Below are positions 1 through 7,900 of a stretch of DNA of 64,000 nucleotides, piece by piece. The DNA is taken from assembly GCF_008017755.1 (NCBI RefSeq), contig NZ_VRTS01000002.1, positions 310,001-374,000 of the forward strand, in the 5' to 3' direction. Position numbers and translations under genes: made by a program. The first letter of the stretch is position 1. Each line of letters begins with the position of its first letter. The notes beneath the pieces were generated by a model, which saw nothing but the letters and a program-made list of their open reading frames with translations, had not been told where the DNA came from and did not search any database. The DNA is from Alkalisalibacterium limincola. Its GTDB lineage: Bacteria > Pseudomonadota > Gammaproteobacteria > Xanthomonadales > Xanthomonadaceae.

Positions 1-1
1 T

Positions 2-103
2 GTCGGTGGGCAGCTGGCGGCGATGTGGCGACGCATCTGGAGCGCGGAGCCGGCGGAACCGTCCCCGGGGCCGGGTTCGTCGGTTGGCGGGCCAGCGCAG
101 TAG
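2..103 (+). CDS. C-terminal end of an unidentified rightward gene (partial)
   Basis: An open frame enters from the left window edge and stops at a TAG, giving about 33 residues that end in a Pro/Gly/Ser-rich tail (ending GGPAQ). Codon use is G/C-rich at third positions, as in the neighbours. It would be convergent with dusB, and the short G/C stem GGCCCCGG-cttg-CCGGCC just after the stop could separate the two transcripts. The fragment is too short to recognise a family. It may also be a chance open frame in non-coding DNA, so confidence is low. Confidence 0.3.
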   Translation, partial: VGGQLAAMWRRIWSAEPAEPSPGPGSSVGGPAQ

Positions 104-128
104 GCCCCGGCTTGCCGGCCTGCGGTCG

Positions 129-1118
129 TCAGGCAGCGATGTCGAGTTCGCCTGCCACCAGTGCGTCGAAATAGTCGCGGGTCAGCGCCAGCTGGGCATC
201 CGCCGTTTCGGCGCGATTGACGACGGCGCGGAAGGCGGCGTTTTCCGGGCGGTCCTTCGCGTACCAGCCGAGGTGCTTGCGGGCGATGCGGACGCCGGCC
301 TGCTCGCCGTAGAACGCGTGCAGCGCCTGCAGGTGTTCCAGCAGGATCCGGCCGACCTCCTCCAGCGACGGTGGGTCGAGGTATTCGCCGGTGGCCAGGT
401 GGTGGGCGATCTCGCCCAGGATCCACGGCCGGCCCTGGGCGGCACGGCCCACCATGACGGCATCGCAACCGGTGTGCTCGAGCACCGCACGCGCCTTGTC
501 CGGCGAATCGATGTCGCCGTTGGCGATGACCGGGATGTCGAGCGCCGCCTTGATCGCGGCGATCGTGTCGTATTCCGCCTCGCCCTTGTAGAGCTGGTCG
601 CGGGTGCGGCCGTGCACGGCCAACGCGACGATGCCGCTGTCCTGGGCGATGCGGGCGATGGACGGCGCGTTGCGGTGGGCGCTGTCCCATCCGGTGCGGA
701 TCTTCAGCGTCACCGGCACGTCGACCGCGGCCACCACGGCCGACACGATGCGGCCCACCAGGGCCTCGTCGCGCATGAGCGCCGAACCGGCCCAGGCGTT
801 GCACACCTTCTTCGCCGGGCAGCCCATGTTGATGTCGATGATCTGCGCGCCGTGGTCGACGTTGAAGCGCGCCGCCTCGGCCATCGCCACCGGGTCGGTG
901 CCGGCGATCTGCACGCTTATGGGGTCGGGCTCGCCGACGTGGTCCATGCGCGAGAGCGACTTGCGCGTGTGCCACAGGCACGGGTTGGCGCTGGTCATCT
1001 CCGACACCGCCAGGCCCGCGCCCAGCCGCTTGCACAGCAACCGGAACGGCTTGTCGGTGACCCCGGCCATCGGGGCCAGGATCACGCGGGGCTGGATCTG
1101 GAACTCGCCGATGCGCAT
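129..1118 (-). CDS. dusB: tRNA-dihydrouridine synthase B
   Basis: This is a 329-residue FMN-dependent enzyme that reduces specific uridines of the tRNA D-loop to dihydrouridine. The N-terminal TIM barrel opens with LAPMAGVTD. The signature NMGCPAKK places the catalytic cysteine at about residue 100, and the downstream segments HGRTR and NGDI are flavin/tRNA contact motifs of the family. I chose the ATG that begins MRIGEFQIQ because the frame upstream is Arg/Pro-rich and unlike Dus proteins, and this start gives the normal family length. In enterobacteria dusB is followed by fis, but no fis is visible in the 128 bases remaining downstream. Confidence 0.95.
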   Translation of the reverse strand: MRIGEFQIQPRVILAPMAGVTDKPFRLLCKRLGAGLAVSEMTSANPCLWHTRKSLSRMDHVGEPDPISVQIAGTDPVAMAEAARFNVDHGAQIIDINMGCPAKKVCNAWAGSALMRDEALVGRIVSAVVAAVDVPVTLKIRTGWDSAHRNAPSIARIAQDSGIVALAVHGRTRDQLYKGEAEYDTIAAIKAALDIPVIANGDIDSPDKARAVLEHTGCDAVMVGRAAQGRPWILGEIAHHLATGEYLDPPSLEEVGRILLEHLQALHAFYGEQAGVRIARKHLGWYAKDRPENAAFRAVVNRAETADAQLALTRDYFDALVAGELDIAA

Positions 1119-1147
1119 CCGGCGATTATACCGGTGGGTCGCCGGCC

Positions 1148-2082
1148 TCAGCCGAAGCGGCGGGCAAGGTCGGCGGCCGTGGGCATGGCCAGGGCCGCGC
1201 CGCGCCGCTCGGTCGACAGGCCGGCGTAGCGGCCGGCGAACACGATGGCATCGTCCAGGGGGGCGCCCTCTGACAGCCGGGCGCACAGGGCACCGTTGAA
1301 CGCATCGCCCGCGCCGGTCGAGTCGATGCAGTCCACCGCTTCGGCGGCGAACCGCGTGACCTGGCCGGAATCGACCAGCACGCAGCCGCCGGCGCCCAGC
1401 GTCACCAGCACGCGGGGGCAGGGCAGGACCGCGCAGGCGAGGGCCAGCGCTTCATCGTCCAGTCCCGCCACGGCCTCGGGCGCCACCTCCAGGCCATCGA
1501 AGCGGTGCATCAACGCACTGAACTCGCTTTCGTTGGGCGTGATCAGTTCGCAGGCCTGCAGCATCGCCGCGTCGACCTGAGCGTCGACGGGTGCGGGATT
1601 GAGTACGGTGAACAGGCCGCGTTCCCGGCCATGTTCCAGTGCGTGCCGGATTGCGCCCGCCGGCGACTCCAGCTGTGCCAGCAGCACCCGCGCGCCCGCG
1701 TGGCCGCCGATGGCGTCGGTGATGAAGGCGGGCGTCAGGTGCAGGTTCGCACCCAGGGCCACGACAATCAGGTTGCGGCCGGCTGCATCGACCAGCACCG
1801 CGGCGGTGCCCGAGGGCTGCGCCGGCACGGATTCGATTTCCAGCACGAGTTGGTTCTCCGCGGCCAGCGCGCGCGCAATGCCGGCGGCGGCGTCCTCGCC
1901 CAGCGCGCCGACGAAGCAGGTGGCCGCGCGGCGCGCACCGCCGCGATGGCCTGGTTGAAGCCCTTGCCGCCGGGCCCGCTGGCGTAGTGGCCGCTGCGGG
2001 TGGCGCCGGGTTCGGGCAGGCGTGCCGTGGTCCAGACGTGGTCGAGGTTGAACGAGCCGACGACGAGGACCCGGGCGGTCAT
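1148..2082 (-). CDS. rbsK: Ribokinase (PfkB family), one frameshift
   Basis: This PfkB-family kinase probably phosphorylates ribose or a nucleoside-derived sugar. The N-terminus reads VVGSFNLDHV and contains the substrate-binding GPGGKGFNQA. The C-terminus carries DSTGAGDAFNG with the catalytic Asp and anion hole. The two halves lie in different frames; the shift is near 1926-1933, where adding one G restores a continuous protein of about 311 residues, the usual length. Its ATG is 10 bases after the stop of the upstream nucleoside transporter, so the two are almost certainly one operon for nucleoside uptake and ribose salvage. The exact sugar is not determined; adenosine kinase-like activity is an alternative. 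Confidence 0.85.
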
Positions 2083-2092
2083 TCGCAGGGCC

Positions 2093-3358
2093 TCAGAAGC
2101 TGCCGAGGACGCCGGCGATCGTCGCCGTCATCAGCGTGGCCAGGCTGCCGCCCAGCACCGCCTTGAGGCCGAAGCGCGCCAGGTCGGACCGGCGCTCCGG
2201 TGCCAGGCCGCCGATACCACCGATCTGGATCGCGATCGAGGAGATGTTGGCGAAGCCGCACAGCGCGTAGGTGGCGATCAGCCGGCCCTTGTCGGTCAGG
2301 CCCTCCTGGATGCCGGCCAGCTGCACGTAGGCGACGAACTCGTTGAGCACCACCTTGGTGCCGATCAGCCCGCCGACGGCGACGATGTCGGGGGTCGGCA
2401 CGCCGATCAGCCACGCGACCGGGGCGACGATGTAGCCCAGGATCAGCGACAGGCTCAGCGTCTGGCCCATCATCGCGTTGAGCCCGGTGACTTCGCCGAC
2501 CCAGCCGATCGGGCCATTGACCAGTGCGACCAGCGCGATGAAGGCCAGCAGCATCGCGCCGACGTTGAGCGCCAGCCGCAGGCCCTCGCCGGCACCCGAG
2601 GCCGCCGCGTCGATGACATTGGCGGTGGTCTTCTCGACCTCCACCCGGACGTGGCCGCGGGTCAGCGGTTCGCCGGTTTCCGGGCACAGCACCTTGGCGA
2701 TCACCAGCGTGGCGGGCGCGGCCATGATGCTGGCGGCGATCAGGTGCTGGGCGTAGAAGCGCTGCACCTCCGGGTCGCTGCCGCCCAGCAGCATCACGTA
2801 GGCGCCCAGGACGCCGCCGGCGATCGTGGCCATGCCGCCGACCATCAGCGTGAGCAGCTCCGAGCGCGTCATGCCCAGGATGTAGGGCTTCACCACCAGT
2901 GGCGCCTCGGTCTGGCCGATGAAGGCGTTCGCGCACACCGACAGCGTTTCCGCACCCGACACGCGCATCACCTTGGTGATCACCCAGGCCATGCCGCGCA
3001 CGATCACCTGCATGACGCCCAGGTGGTAGAGCACCGCCATGAACGAAGCGAAGAAGATGATGGTCGGCAGCACCTGGAAGGCGAACACGAAGCCGATGTT
3101 CTCGACGTTGACCAGTTCGCCGAAGATGAAGCGCGAGCCCTCCTGGGTATAGCCCAGCAGGTTCACGAAGCCGCGCGAGAGGAAGCCGAACACCGTGGCA
3201 CCCCACGGCGTGAGCAGGACGAACACCGCGAAGACCAGCTGCAGGCCCAGGCCGGTGGCCACCAGCCGCCAGTCGACCGCGCGCCGGTTCTCGGAGAACG
3301 CCAGGGCGATGGCCAGCAGCGTGGTGAGGCCGATCAGGCCGAAGAGGATGTCGAGCAT
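2093..3358 (-). CDS. Concentrative nucleoside transporter (CNT/NupC family)
   Basis: This is a 421-residue inner-membrane cation-coupled nucleoside symporter. The whole protein is hydrophobic, with about eight to ten predicted membrane segments. It shows CNT-family features: FVFAFQVLPTIIFF, the re-entrant-loop region AFIGQTEAPL (Gln-Thr-Glu of the nucleoside site), and the second half GTKVVLNEFVAY followed by CGFANISSIA. The length matches bacterial NupC/CNT proteins. It is the first gene of a two-gene unit with ribokinase, which suggests uptake followed by phosphorylation of the sugar released by nucleosidases or phosphorylases encoded elsewhere. No specific operator was recognised in the 78 bases upstream. 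Confidence 0.93.
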   Translation of the reverse strand: MLDILFGLIGLTTLLAIALAFSENRRAVDWRLVATGLGLQLVFAVFVLLTPWGATVFGFLSRGFVNLLGYTQEGSRFIFGELVNVENIGFVFAFQVLPTIIFFASFMAVLYHLGVMQVIVRGMAWVITKVMRVSGAETLSVCANAFIGQTEAPLVVKPYILGMTRSELLTLMVGGMATIAGGVLGAYVMLLGGSDPEVQRFYAQHLIAASIMAAPATLVIAKVLCPETGEPLTRGHVRVEVEKTTANVIDAAASGAGEGLRLALNVGAMLLAFIALVALVNGPIGWVGEVTGLNAMMGQTLSLSLILGYIVAPVAWLIGVPTPDIVAVGGLIGTKVVLNEFVAYVQLAGIQEGLTDKGRLIATYALCGFANISSIAIQIGGIGGLAPERRSDLARFGLKAVLGGSLATLMTATIAGVLGSF

Positions 3359-3436
3359 GGGGGTACCAGGCGCCTGTTGCGGCCGTATGACGGCGCAGCG
3401 TAGTGCAGGGCCGGGGGGGCGGCAACACCGCCGTGC

Positions 3437-4600
3437 TCAGTCGCGCGCCACGACCCGGTTGCGGCCGTCGGCCTTGGCCCGGTGCAGGCGTTCGTCGGCC
3501 CGCTTCATCAGGTTCGACACGTCGGCGGCATCGTGGGGGAAGGCGGCCAGCCCGGCGCTGATCGTCAGCGTCTCGGGGGGCAGGCCGGGTTCGGGCACGA
3601 AGGGCCGTTCCTCGACCGCCATGCGCAGGTGCTCCATGTGCTCCCAGGCCGGGCCCATCGGCATCGGCATGAGCACCATGAACTCTTCGCCACCGATGCG
3701 GATGATGACCGAGTGCTGGTCGAGCGTGCGCCGCAGCACGTCGGTGACATGGCGCAGGGCGCGGTCGCCGGTGCGGTGCCCGTGGTCCTCGTTGATGCGC
3801 TTGAAGCGATCCAGGTCGACCAGGCCCATGGTCAGCGTCATCCCGTCGCGGCGGGCGTTCTCGATCAGTTCCGGCACGCGCAGCTTGAGGTGGCTGCGGT
3901 TGGGCAGGCCGGTCAGGCCATCGGTGCCGGAGAGTTCGACCAGGCGCTGGATCCGGAACACCACCACCAGGGTCAGCACCGTGGTGATGCCGATGATGAT
4001 CAGGCGCTGCACCTGGGTCCCCGTGCTGACGATGCCGTACTCCGGGGAGACCAGTTGCTCGGGCGCATGCGTGGTGAAGACCAGCAGGGCCATGCCCGCA
4101 TACTGCAGCATGGCCAGCGAGCCGATCAGCAGCGTGGCCCGGCCATCGTTCTTCATCGCGGTGATCATGATCGCCAGCAGGTAGCAGGCGAAGACGACCT
4201 GGCTGTTGAGGGCGGCCGCGACATCGATCCGCATCAGCAGGAACAGCACCAGGGTGACGAGGCTGATGTCGACCGCGCCGGTGAGGAAGGGCAGCCACTG
4301 GAAGCGGCGGCGCTGGCCCGCCATCCACAGCCAGACCAGGGAGAACGCCAGCGCGATGCTGGCCCCGAAGAAGCCTGCGAGCGACTCCTCCAGGCTGCCG
4401 TCGCCCAGGTAGTTCGCGACCGGCAGCAGCATCAGGATCAGGACCAGCACGATGCGCAGGCCGGCGATGACGCGCTCACCCCCGGCGCCGACGTCGAGCA
4501 TGATCTCGTCGGGACGCTGGGACAGCGAACGTGCCACGTCGTGAAGTGTCTCGCCGAGACTGCTCAATCGTTCCTCGCTCCTGCCGGACTTGCCCAGCAT
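3437..4600 (-). CDS. Membrane-bound diguanylate cyclase (GGDEF)
   Basis: This is a 387-residue inner-membrane protein with six hydrophobic segments (about residues 47-63, 78-94, 104-123, 133-149, 157-176 and 199-217), followed by a GGDEF domain (about 225-385). The active-site loop reads RIGGEEF (GGEEF at 303-307) and the metal-binding DLDRFKRIN is intact, so it should make cyclic di-GMP. The usual inhibitory RxxD site five residues before the active loop is absent: an RTLD sits eight residues upstream, so product inhibition may be lost or different. The start MLGKSG was chosen over a much longer upstream frame that overlaps the neighbouring exporter gene and lacks family character. Confidence 0.9.
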   Translation of the reverse strand: MLGKSGRSEERLSSLGETLHDVARSLSQRPDEIMLDVGAGGERVIAGLRIVLVLILMLLPVANYLGDGSLEESLAGFFGASIALAFSLVWLWMAGQRRRFQWLPFLTGAVDISLVTLVLFLLMRIDVAAALNSQVVFACYLLAIMITAMKNDGRATLLIGSLAMLQYAGMALLVFTTHAPEQLVSPEYGIVSTGTQVQRLIIIGITTVLTLVVVFRIQRLVELSGTDGLTGLPNRSHLKLRVPELIENARRDGMTLTMGLVDLDRFKRINEDHGHRTGDRALRHVTDVLRRTLDQHSVIIRIGGEEFMVLMPMPMGPAWEHMEHLRMAVEERPFVPEPGLPPETLTISAGLAAFPHDAADVSNLMKRADERLHRAKADGRNRVVARD

Positions 4601-4622
4601 AGCGCTGCAGCTGGCCGCGATC

Positions 4623-5201
4623 CTATCCCGGCAGGCCCTGCCAGGCGATCCATGCGGCGATGAGGGCGAAGAACGCGGCCGCGGCCCAGCGCACATGGTG
4701 CAGCGGGATGCGTGGCCCGGCGTGCTGGCCCAGCAGCACCACCGGCGCATTGGCCAGCAGCATGCCGAAGGTGGATCCGGCCACGACCTGCCACAGCGGG
4801 TCGTAGGTGGCGGCCAGCACGACGGTGGCCACTTGGGTCTTGTCCCCCATCTCCACCAGGAAGAAGGCCAGCGTGGTGGCGATGAAGGCGCTCCGGGCAC
4901 TGAGCGGCGGGGCATGCTCGTCGAGCTTGTCCGGCACCAGGGTCCACAGGGCCACCGCCAGGAAGCTGGCGGCCAGCAGCCAGCGCAGCACGCCGGCGCT
5001 GATCCAGTCCGCCACCCATGCGCCGACCCATCCGGCCAGGGCGTGGTTGAGCAGCGTGGCCACGAAGATGCCGGCGATGACCGCCCAGGGGCGGCGGAAG
5101 CGGGCGGCCAGCACCAGTGCCAGCAACTGCGTCTTGTCGCCGATCTCGGCGATCGCGACGGCCAGGGTCGAAATGATCAGGGTATTCAACGTGCGCTCCA
5201 T
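4623..5201 (-). CDS. GDT1/UPF0016 family Mn2+ exporter
   Basis: This is a 192-residue inner-membrane transporter of the TMEM165/GDT1 (UPF0016) family, whose bacterial members export manganese. It has two internally repeated halves of three membrane segments, each with the family signature: AEIGDKTQ (Glu about residue 19) and VEMGDKTQ (Glu about 117). The acidic residues bind the metal. The ATG giving MERTLNTL was chosen because upstream in-frame sequence lies inside a structured Mn riboswitch. The riboswitch strongly supports Mn2+ as substrate. Calling it MneA/MneP-like is inference; it is not the MntP family by sequence. Confidence 0.93.
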   Translation of the reverse strand: MERTLNTLIISTLAVAIAEIGDKTQLLALVLAARFRRPWAVIAGIFVATLLNHALAGWVGAWVADWISAGVLRWLLAASFLAVALWTLVPDKLDEHAPPLSARSAFIATTLAFFLVEMGDKTQVATVVLAATYDPLWQVVAGSTFGMLLANAPVVLLGQHAGPRIPLHHVRWAAAAFFALIAAWIAWQGLPG

Positions 5202-5203
5202 GG

Positions 5204-5375
5204 CCGGGCAAGACATGCGAAGACCCGCCTGCACGCCCGGCCGGGGGTGCACGCAGGTCTCCGGTCTTGCCCGGGGGATCGCGTCGATCCACCCCACGCG
5301 CCATGGCTGCTGCCAAGTGTGTTGACGCGTGGACCCCGCGCAGGGCGGGTGGGCTACTCCCCGAAGACAGGGAAA
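5204..5375 (-). promoter_or_regulatory. yybP-ykoY manganese riboswitch
   Basis: Read on the minus strand, the leader contains the hallmark blocks of this class in the right order: GGGGAGTAG (5354-5362), CGTCAACA (5320-5327) and GGGCAAGACC (5263-5272) followed by GGAGACC. The 3' part folds into a long hairpin with AGACC/GGTCT ends. An 11-base-pair perfect stem (arms 5264-5274 and 5204-5214) ends two bases before the exporter ATG, and no clear Shine-Dalgarno sequence lies outside it. Manganese is the known ligand of this class. Translational control by occlusion of the start region is my inference. Confidence 0.88.
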
Positions 5376-5476
5376 GCAGGGCCGAGTCTATCCGGAGGCA
5401 GGTGGCAAGGCGAGGGGCACCGACTGGTTGACACTCAAATGCGAATGGACCAAGTAGTCCCGGCCGTGGCGCGGCT

Positions 5477-6511
5477 TCAGCTGCGACTTGCGTGCCGGCG
5501 ATCCGGGCGCAGCTGCAGCAGCCGGCCGATGGAATCCGCGGCCGGCGCGGTCAGGGTGACGTCGCGCGCCTCGCCGTCGCGCTGGATGCGCAGCGGGATC
5601 GACGTGCCGGAAGGGTGGCGCGACAGCTCGCGCATCGCTTCCGCCGGCGAGCCCACTTCGGTGCCGTCGATGCTGAGGATCACATCGCCGGCTTCGAGCC
5701 CTTGCAGGCGCGAATCACTGGAAACGACCAGCACGCCGCGGTCCACGCCGAAGTAGCGGCCGAGGCCGGCTTCCACCGTGGCCAGGTTCAACGCGCGCCA
5801 GCGCAGGGCCTCCCTGAGCCGCGGTGCGCGGCATTCGCCATCCACGTCCTCCCCGCAGCCGGCGAAGGGCAGGATCGGACCGATGTGCAGGTCGAGATCG
5901 GGTGGCACCAGGCCCAGGTCGCGCAGGTTGCCCAGCGACTGCAGGCGCTCGCGCACGTGGGTGTCGATGACGGCGTCCAAGCCGCCTGCCCACAGCGAGG
6001 ACGGCATCGTGCGCGCCTGCAGGCCAAGCTGGAGCACCTCGCCATCGCGACGCACGAGCAGGGTGACGCTCTGTCCGTCCTCGAGGCCCGAAAGGTGCTC
6101 GCGGGCCTGGCGTACCCGCCCGGCGGCGTCGGCGTCGGAAAGCAGGTGGCCGTCGATGGATTCGATCACGTCGCCCGACCGCAGGCCGGCTTCGGCGGCC
6201 GGACCTTCGGGTGTGACTCCCCGCACCGCCACGCCACCTGCGGGCCCGCCGCCGAGCACCACGCCCAGTCGCGGTCGATCGCCGCCAACCAGTTGCATGT
6301 GTTCGATCGAGATGCGCTGTGCATCTTGTCCGAGTCGCTGGCTGAGCTGGGCCAGCCGACGCGCGGCGTCGGCCAGGTCGCGGCGGGCTTCGGCCAGCTC
6401 CGACGCGGTGGCGGAGTCGTCCGGGTCCTGGACAGCGGCGGGGGCCGCGGGACTGAAGGCCATGACTGCGCTCGCCAGGGCGGCGTAAAGGATGGTCCTG
6501 ATGTGGTTCAT
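5477..6511 (-). CDS. Exported protein with two PDZ domains and no protease domain
   Basis: This 344-residue protein has an N-terminal signal peptide (hydrophobic to about residue 25, cleavage near PAAPAAVQD), a short coiled-coil-like helical stretch (about 35-70, rich in Ala/Arg/Leu), a first PDZ domain (about 80-170, with AAEAGLRSGDVI) and a second PDZ domain (about 255-325, with GLEAGDVILSIDG). PDZ domains bind C-terminal peptides of unfolded or membrane proteins. No trypsin-like catalytic triad or GNSGG motif is present, so it is not DegP/MucD itself. It follows an ECF sigma factor and a one-TM protein, apparently in one operon, so a periplasmic sensing or chaperone role in that stress system is plausible. 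Function is otherwise unknown. Confidence 0.85.
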   Translation of the reverse strand: MNHIRTILYAALASAVMAFSPAAPAAVQDPDDSATASELAEARRDLADAARRLAQLSQRLGQDAQRISIEHMQLVGGDRPRLGVVLGGGPAGGVAVRGVTPEGPAAEAGLRSGDVIESIDGHLLSDADAAGRVRQAREHLSGLEDGQSVTLLVRRDGEVLQLGLQARTMPSSLWAGGLDAVIDTHVRERLQSLGNLRDLGLVPPDLDLHIGPILPFAGCGEDVDGECRAPRLREALRWRALNLATVEAGLGRYFGVDRGVLVVSSDSRLQGLEAGDVILSIDGTEVGSPAEAMRELSRHPSGTSIPLRIQRDGEARDVTLTAPAADSIGRLLQLRPDRRHASRS

Positions 6512-6538
6512 GTCGCGTCTCCAGGAGGGAACAATGGG

Positions 6539-7093
6539 TCAATCAAGGGCGAGCACGAGACCGCCGGAACCGGTGGCCGCGAGCGTCTCGTTCTGCCGAA
6601 GCCCGGCCAGTTCGGCGAGCAGCTCCACCCGTGCGTGCCACAGCGTCGCGACATCCTCGGGGCGCGCATCGGCGAGCGCGGCGTCGATGGCACCGATGTC
6701 CGCGGCAATCCACTCCGCGGCCAGCACGGCGCTGCCACTGCGCAAGGCCGGAGGCTGGGCGGCGAGGCTCGACTCCAGGGCCTGCGAGCGTTGCACCAGG
6801 GCCTCGACATCCGGCGCGGCCGCCGGCTCCGTGGTCACCGCGTCCATCGGGGCCAAGCCCGCGGGCGTGGTCGCGGGCTCGTGCAGCCGCGGCATCCAGA
6901 TCGCCACCAGCACGGCACTGGCCGCCACCGCCAGCCACAGGCCGGTGCGACGACGGCGTCGCGGCCGCCGCTTCAGTTGCGCGGCCACCTGCGGCCACAC
7001 CGGGCGCGGCGGCAGTTCGGGCGGTAGCGCGGCGAATGCGTCGCGCGCCGGCACGCGCTGCGGTGGCGGGGGTGGAAGCGTGGTGTCAGGCAT
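6539..7093 (-). CDS. Putative membrane anti-sigma factor (single TM)
   Basis: This 184-residue protein has a Pro-rich N-terminus, an amphipathic segment (about residues 24-42, with PVWPQVAAQL), a basic stretch KRRPRRRRRT, one membrane helix (about 51-67) and a periplasmic tail of about 115 residues rich in Ala, Leu and Glu. It overlaps the end of the sigma-factor gene by 8 bases, the usual arrangement for an anti-sigma factor. The zinc-binding HxxxCxxC motif of the common anti-sigma domain is absent, so assignment rests on position and topology rather than sequence family. It could instead be an accessory membrane protein. Confidence 0.65.
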   Translation of the reverse strand: MPDTTLPPPPPQRVPARDAFAALPPELPPRPVWPQVAAQLKRRPRRRRRTGLWLAVAASAVLVAIWMPRLHEPATTPAGLAPMDAVTTEPAAAPDVEALVQRSQALESSLAAQPPALRSGSAVLAAEWIAADIGAIDAALADARPEDVATLWHARVELLAELAGLRQNETLAATGSGGLVLALD

Positions 7094-7658
7094 GGTGGAC
7101 CTCCGTGCGGGTGACGCCCAGCAGCTCGCGCAGCTGGCTCAGTCCCCGCGAAACGCGTGATTTGGAGAAGCTGGCACCCTTGCCCATCAGTCGACCGATC
7201 TCCTCGTGGGTGTAACCCTCGCCGTGGTGCAACCACAGCACGGTGCGGGTGGTGTCGGGCAGGGCGTGGAGTGCCCGGCGCAGCAGGGCCGCGTCGGTGG
7301 CGGCGGCAGGCAGCCAGTCGGCATCGCGCTGGTCGTCGGGCTCGGGTTCGGGAGGGTCATCGCTGAACTGCAGCCGCTCGGCGCGGCGCAGGCGCATCAG
7401 CGCGGTATTGACCGCGATCTGTCGCAGCCAGCCCCAGAACGGCGCACTGCCCCGGAATCCGGCAATGCCCTCGAACACCTTCAGCATCGTGTCGTGCAGC
7501 ACTTCGCTCGCCTCGTCGGGATGGGCGGTCATGCGCAGGGCCAGCGTGTAGACCGGACGCTCGAAGTGCCGGTAGATCTCCGACCATGCCGCCTCGTCGC
7601 CGCGCCGGGCGGCGGCGATCAGGGTGTCGGGCAGGTCGATGGCGAAGGGGCTGCGCAT
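7086..7658 (-). CDS. ECF-type RNA polymerase sigma factor
   Basis: This is a sigma-70 family extracytoplasmic-function factor of about 190 residues. Region 2 is recognisable in HFERPVYTLALRMTAHP and the following DEASEVLHDTMLKVF. Region 4 carries the helix-turn-helix from LPDTTRTVLWLHH through YTHEEIGRLMG to KSRVSRGLSQL. I use the ATG at MRSPFAIDL; a start 24 codons upstream is possible. It is the first gene of a three-gene unit with a one-TM putative anti-sigma factor and a PDZ protein, resembling rpoE-rseA-mucD logic with different partners. It diverges from an iron transporter operon. Confidence 0.9.
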   Translation of the reverse strand: MRSPFAIDLPDTLIAAARRGDEAAWSEIYRHFERPVYTLALRMTAHPDEASEVLHDTMLKVFEGIAGFRGSAPFWGWLRQIAVNTALMRLRRAERLQFSDDPPEPEPDDQRDADWLPAAATDAALLRRALHALPDTTRTVLWLHHGEGYTHEEIGRLMGKGASFSKSRVSRGLSQLRELLGVTRTEVHHA

Positions 7659-7767
7659 GTCCACGTCCCATAGGATGCGCCGGACGCGGAAAGCGTCGCA
7701 GGTTTCCTGGGCCGGCGTACCGGTCCGCAAGAGCCGGGGAGCCGGAGGGCCATGTCTGCCCGAAAGA

Positions 7768-7799
7768 TCGTAATAGGAATTATTCGCAATAGCGTATGA
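7768..7799. promoter_or_regulatory. A/T-rich promoter region with weak Fur-like palindrome
   Basis: In a very G/C-rich setting this is an A/T island: GGAATTATTC and CGCAATAG are followed by TATGAT (7794-7799), a 5-of-6 match to a -10 hexamer reading rightward. The AATtATT core resembles the centre of a Fur box but the flanks match poorly. It may be the promoter for the iron transporter operon, the divergent sigma-factor operon, or both. No convincing -35 was found. Confidence 0.4.
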
Positions 7800-7860
7800 T
7801 GGGGCGTACGGCGCACGGCGTCCTCCTGGCCCTTGGGGCAGGTGGGTTTGCGTGACGCTT

Positions 7861-7879
7861 GCGAATGATTATCATTTGT
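7861..7879 (+). promoter_or_regulatory. Fur box upstream of the iron ABC transporter
   Basis: The 19-base site contains AATGATTATCATT, 13 consecutive matches to the centre of the classical Fur consensus. It lies 22 bases before the ATG of the substrate-binding lipoprotein and overlaps the likely 5' untranslated region or promoter. Iron-dependent repression by Fur of the transporter genes is the straightforward reading. Confidence 0.85.
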
Positions 7880-7900
7880 CCATTGCCCTAGGAGCCGTCG

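Noticed and set aside
3690-3705. Product-inhibition (RxxD) site in the membrane diguanylate cyclase
   Set aside because: An RTLD is present but eight rather than five residues before GGEEF, so the canonical site is not supported.
3482-4663. Long rightward open frames rich in His/Gln/Arg opposite leftward genes (also at 39586, 47867, 42897 and 53872)
   Set aside because: High-GC DNA gives long antisense frames; their composition is non-protein-like and the opposite strand carries clear conserved genes.
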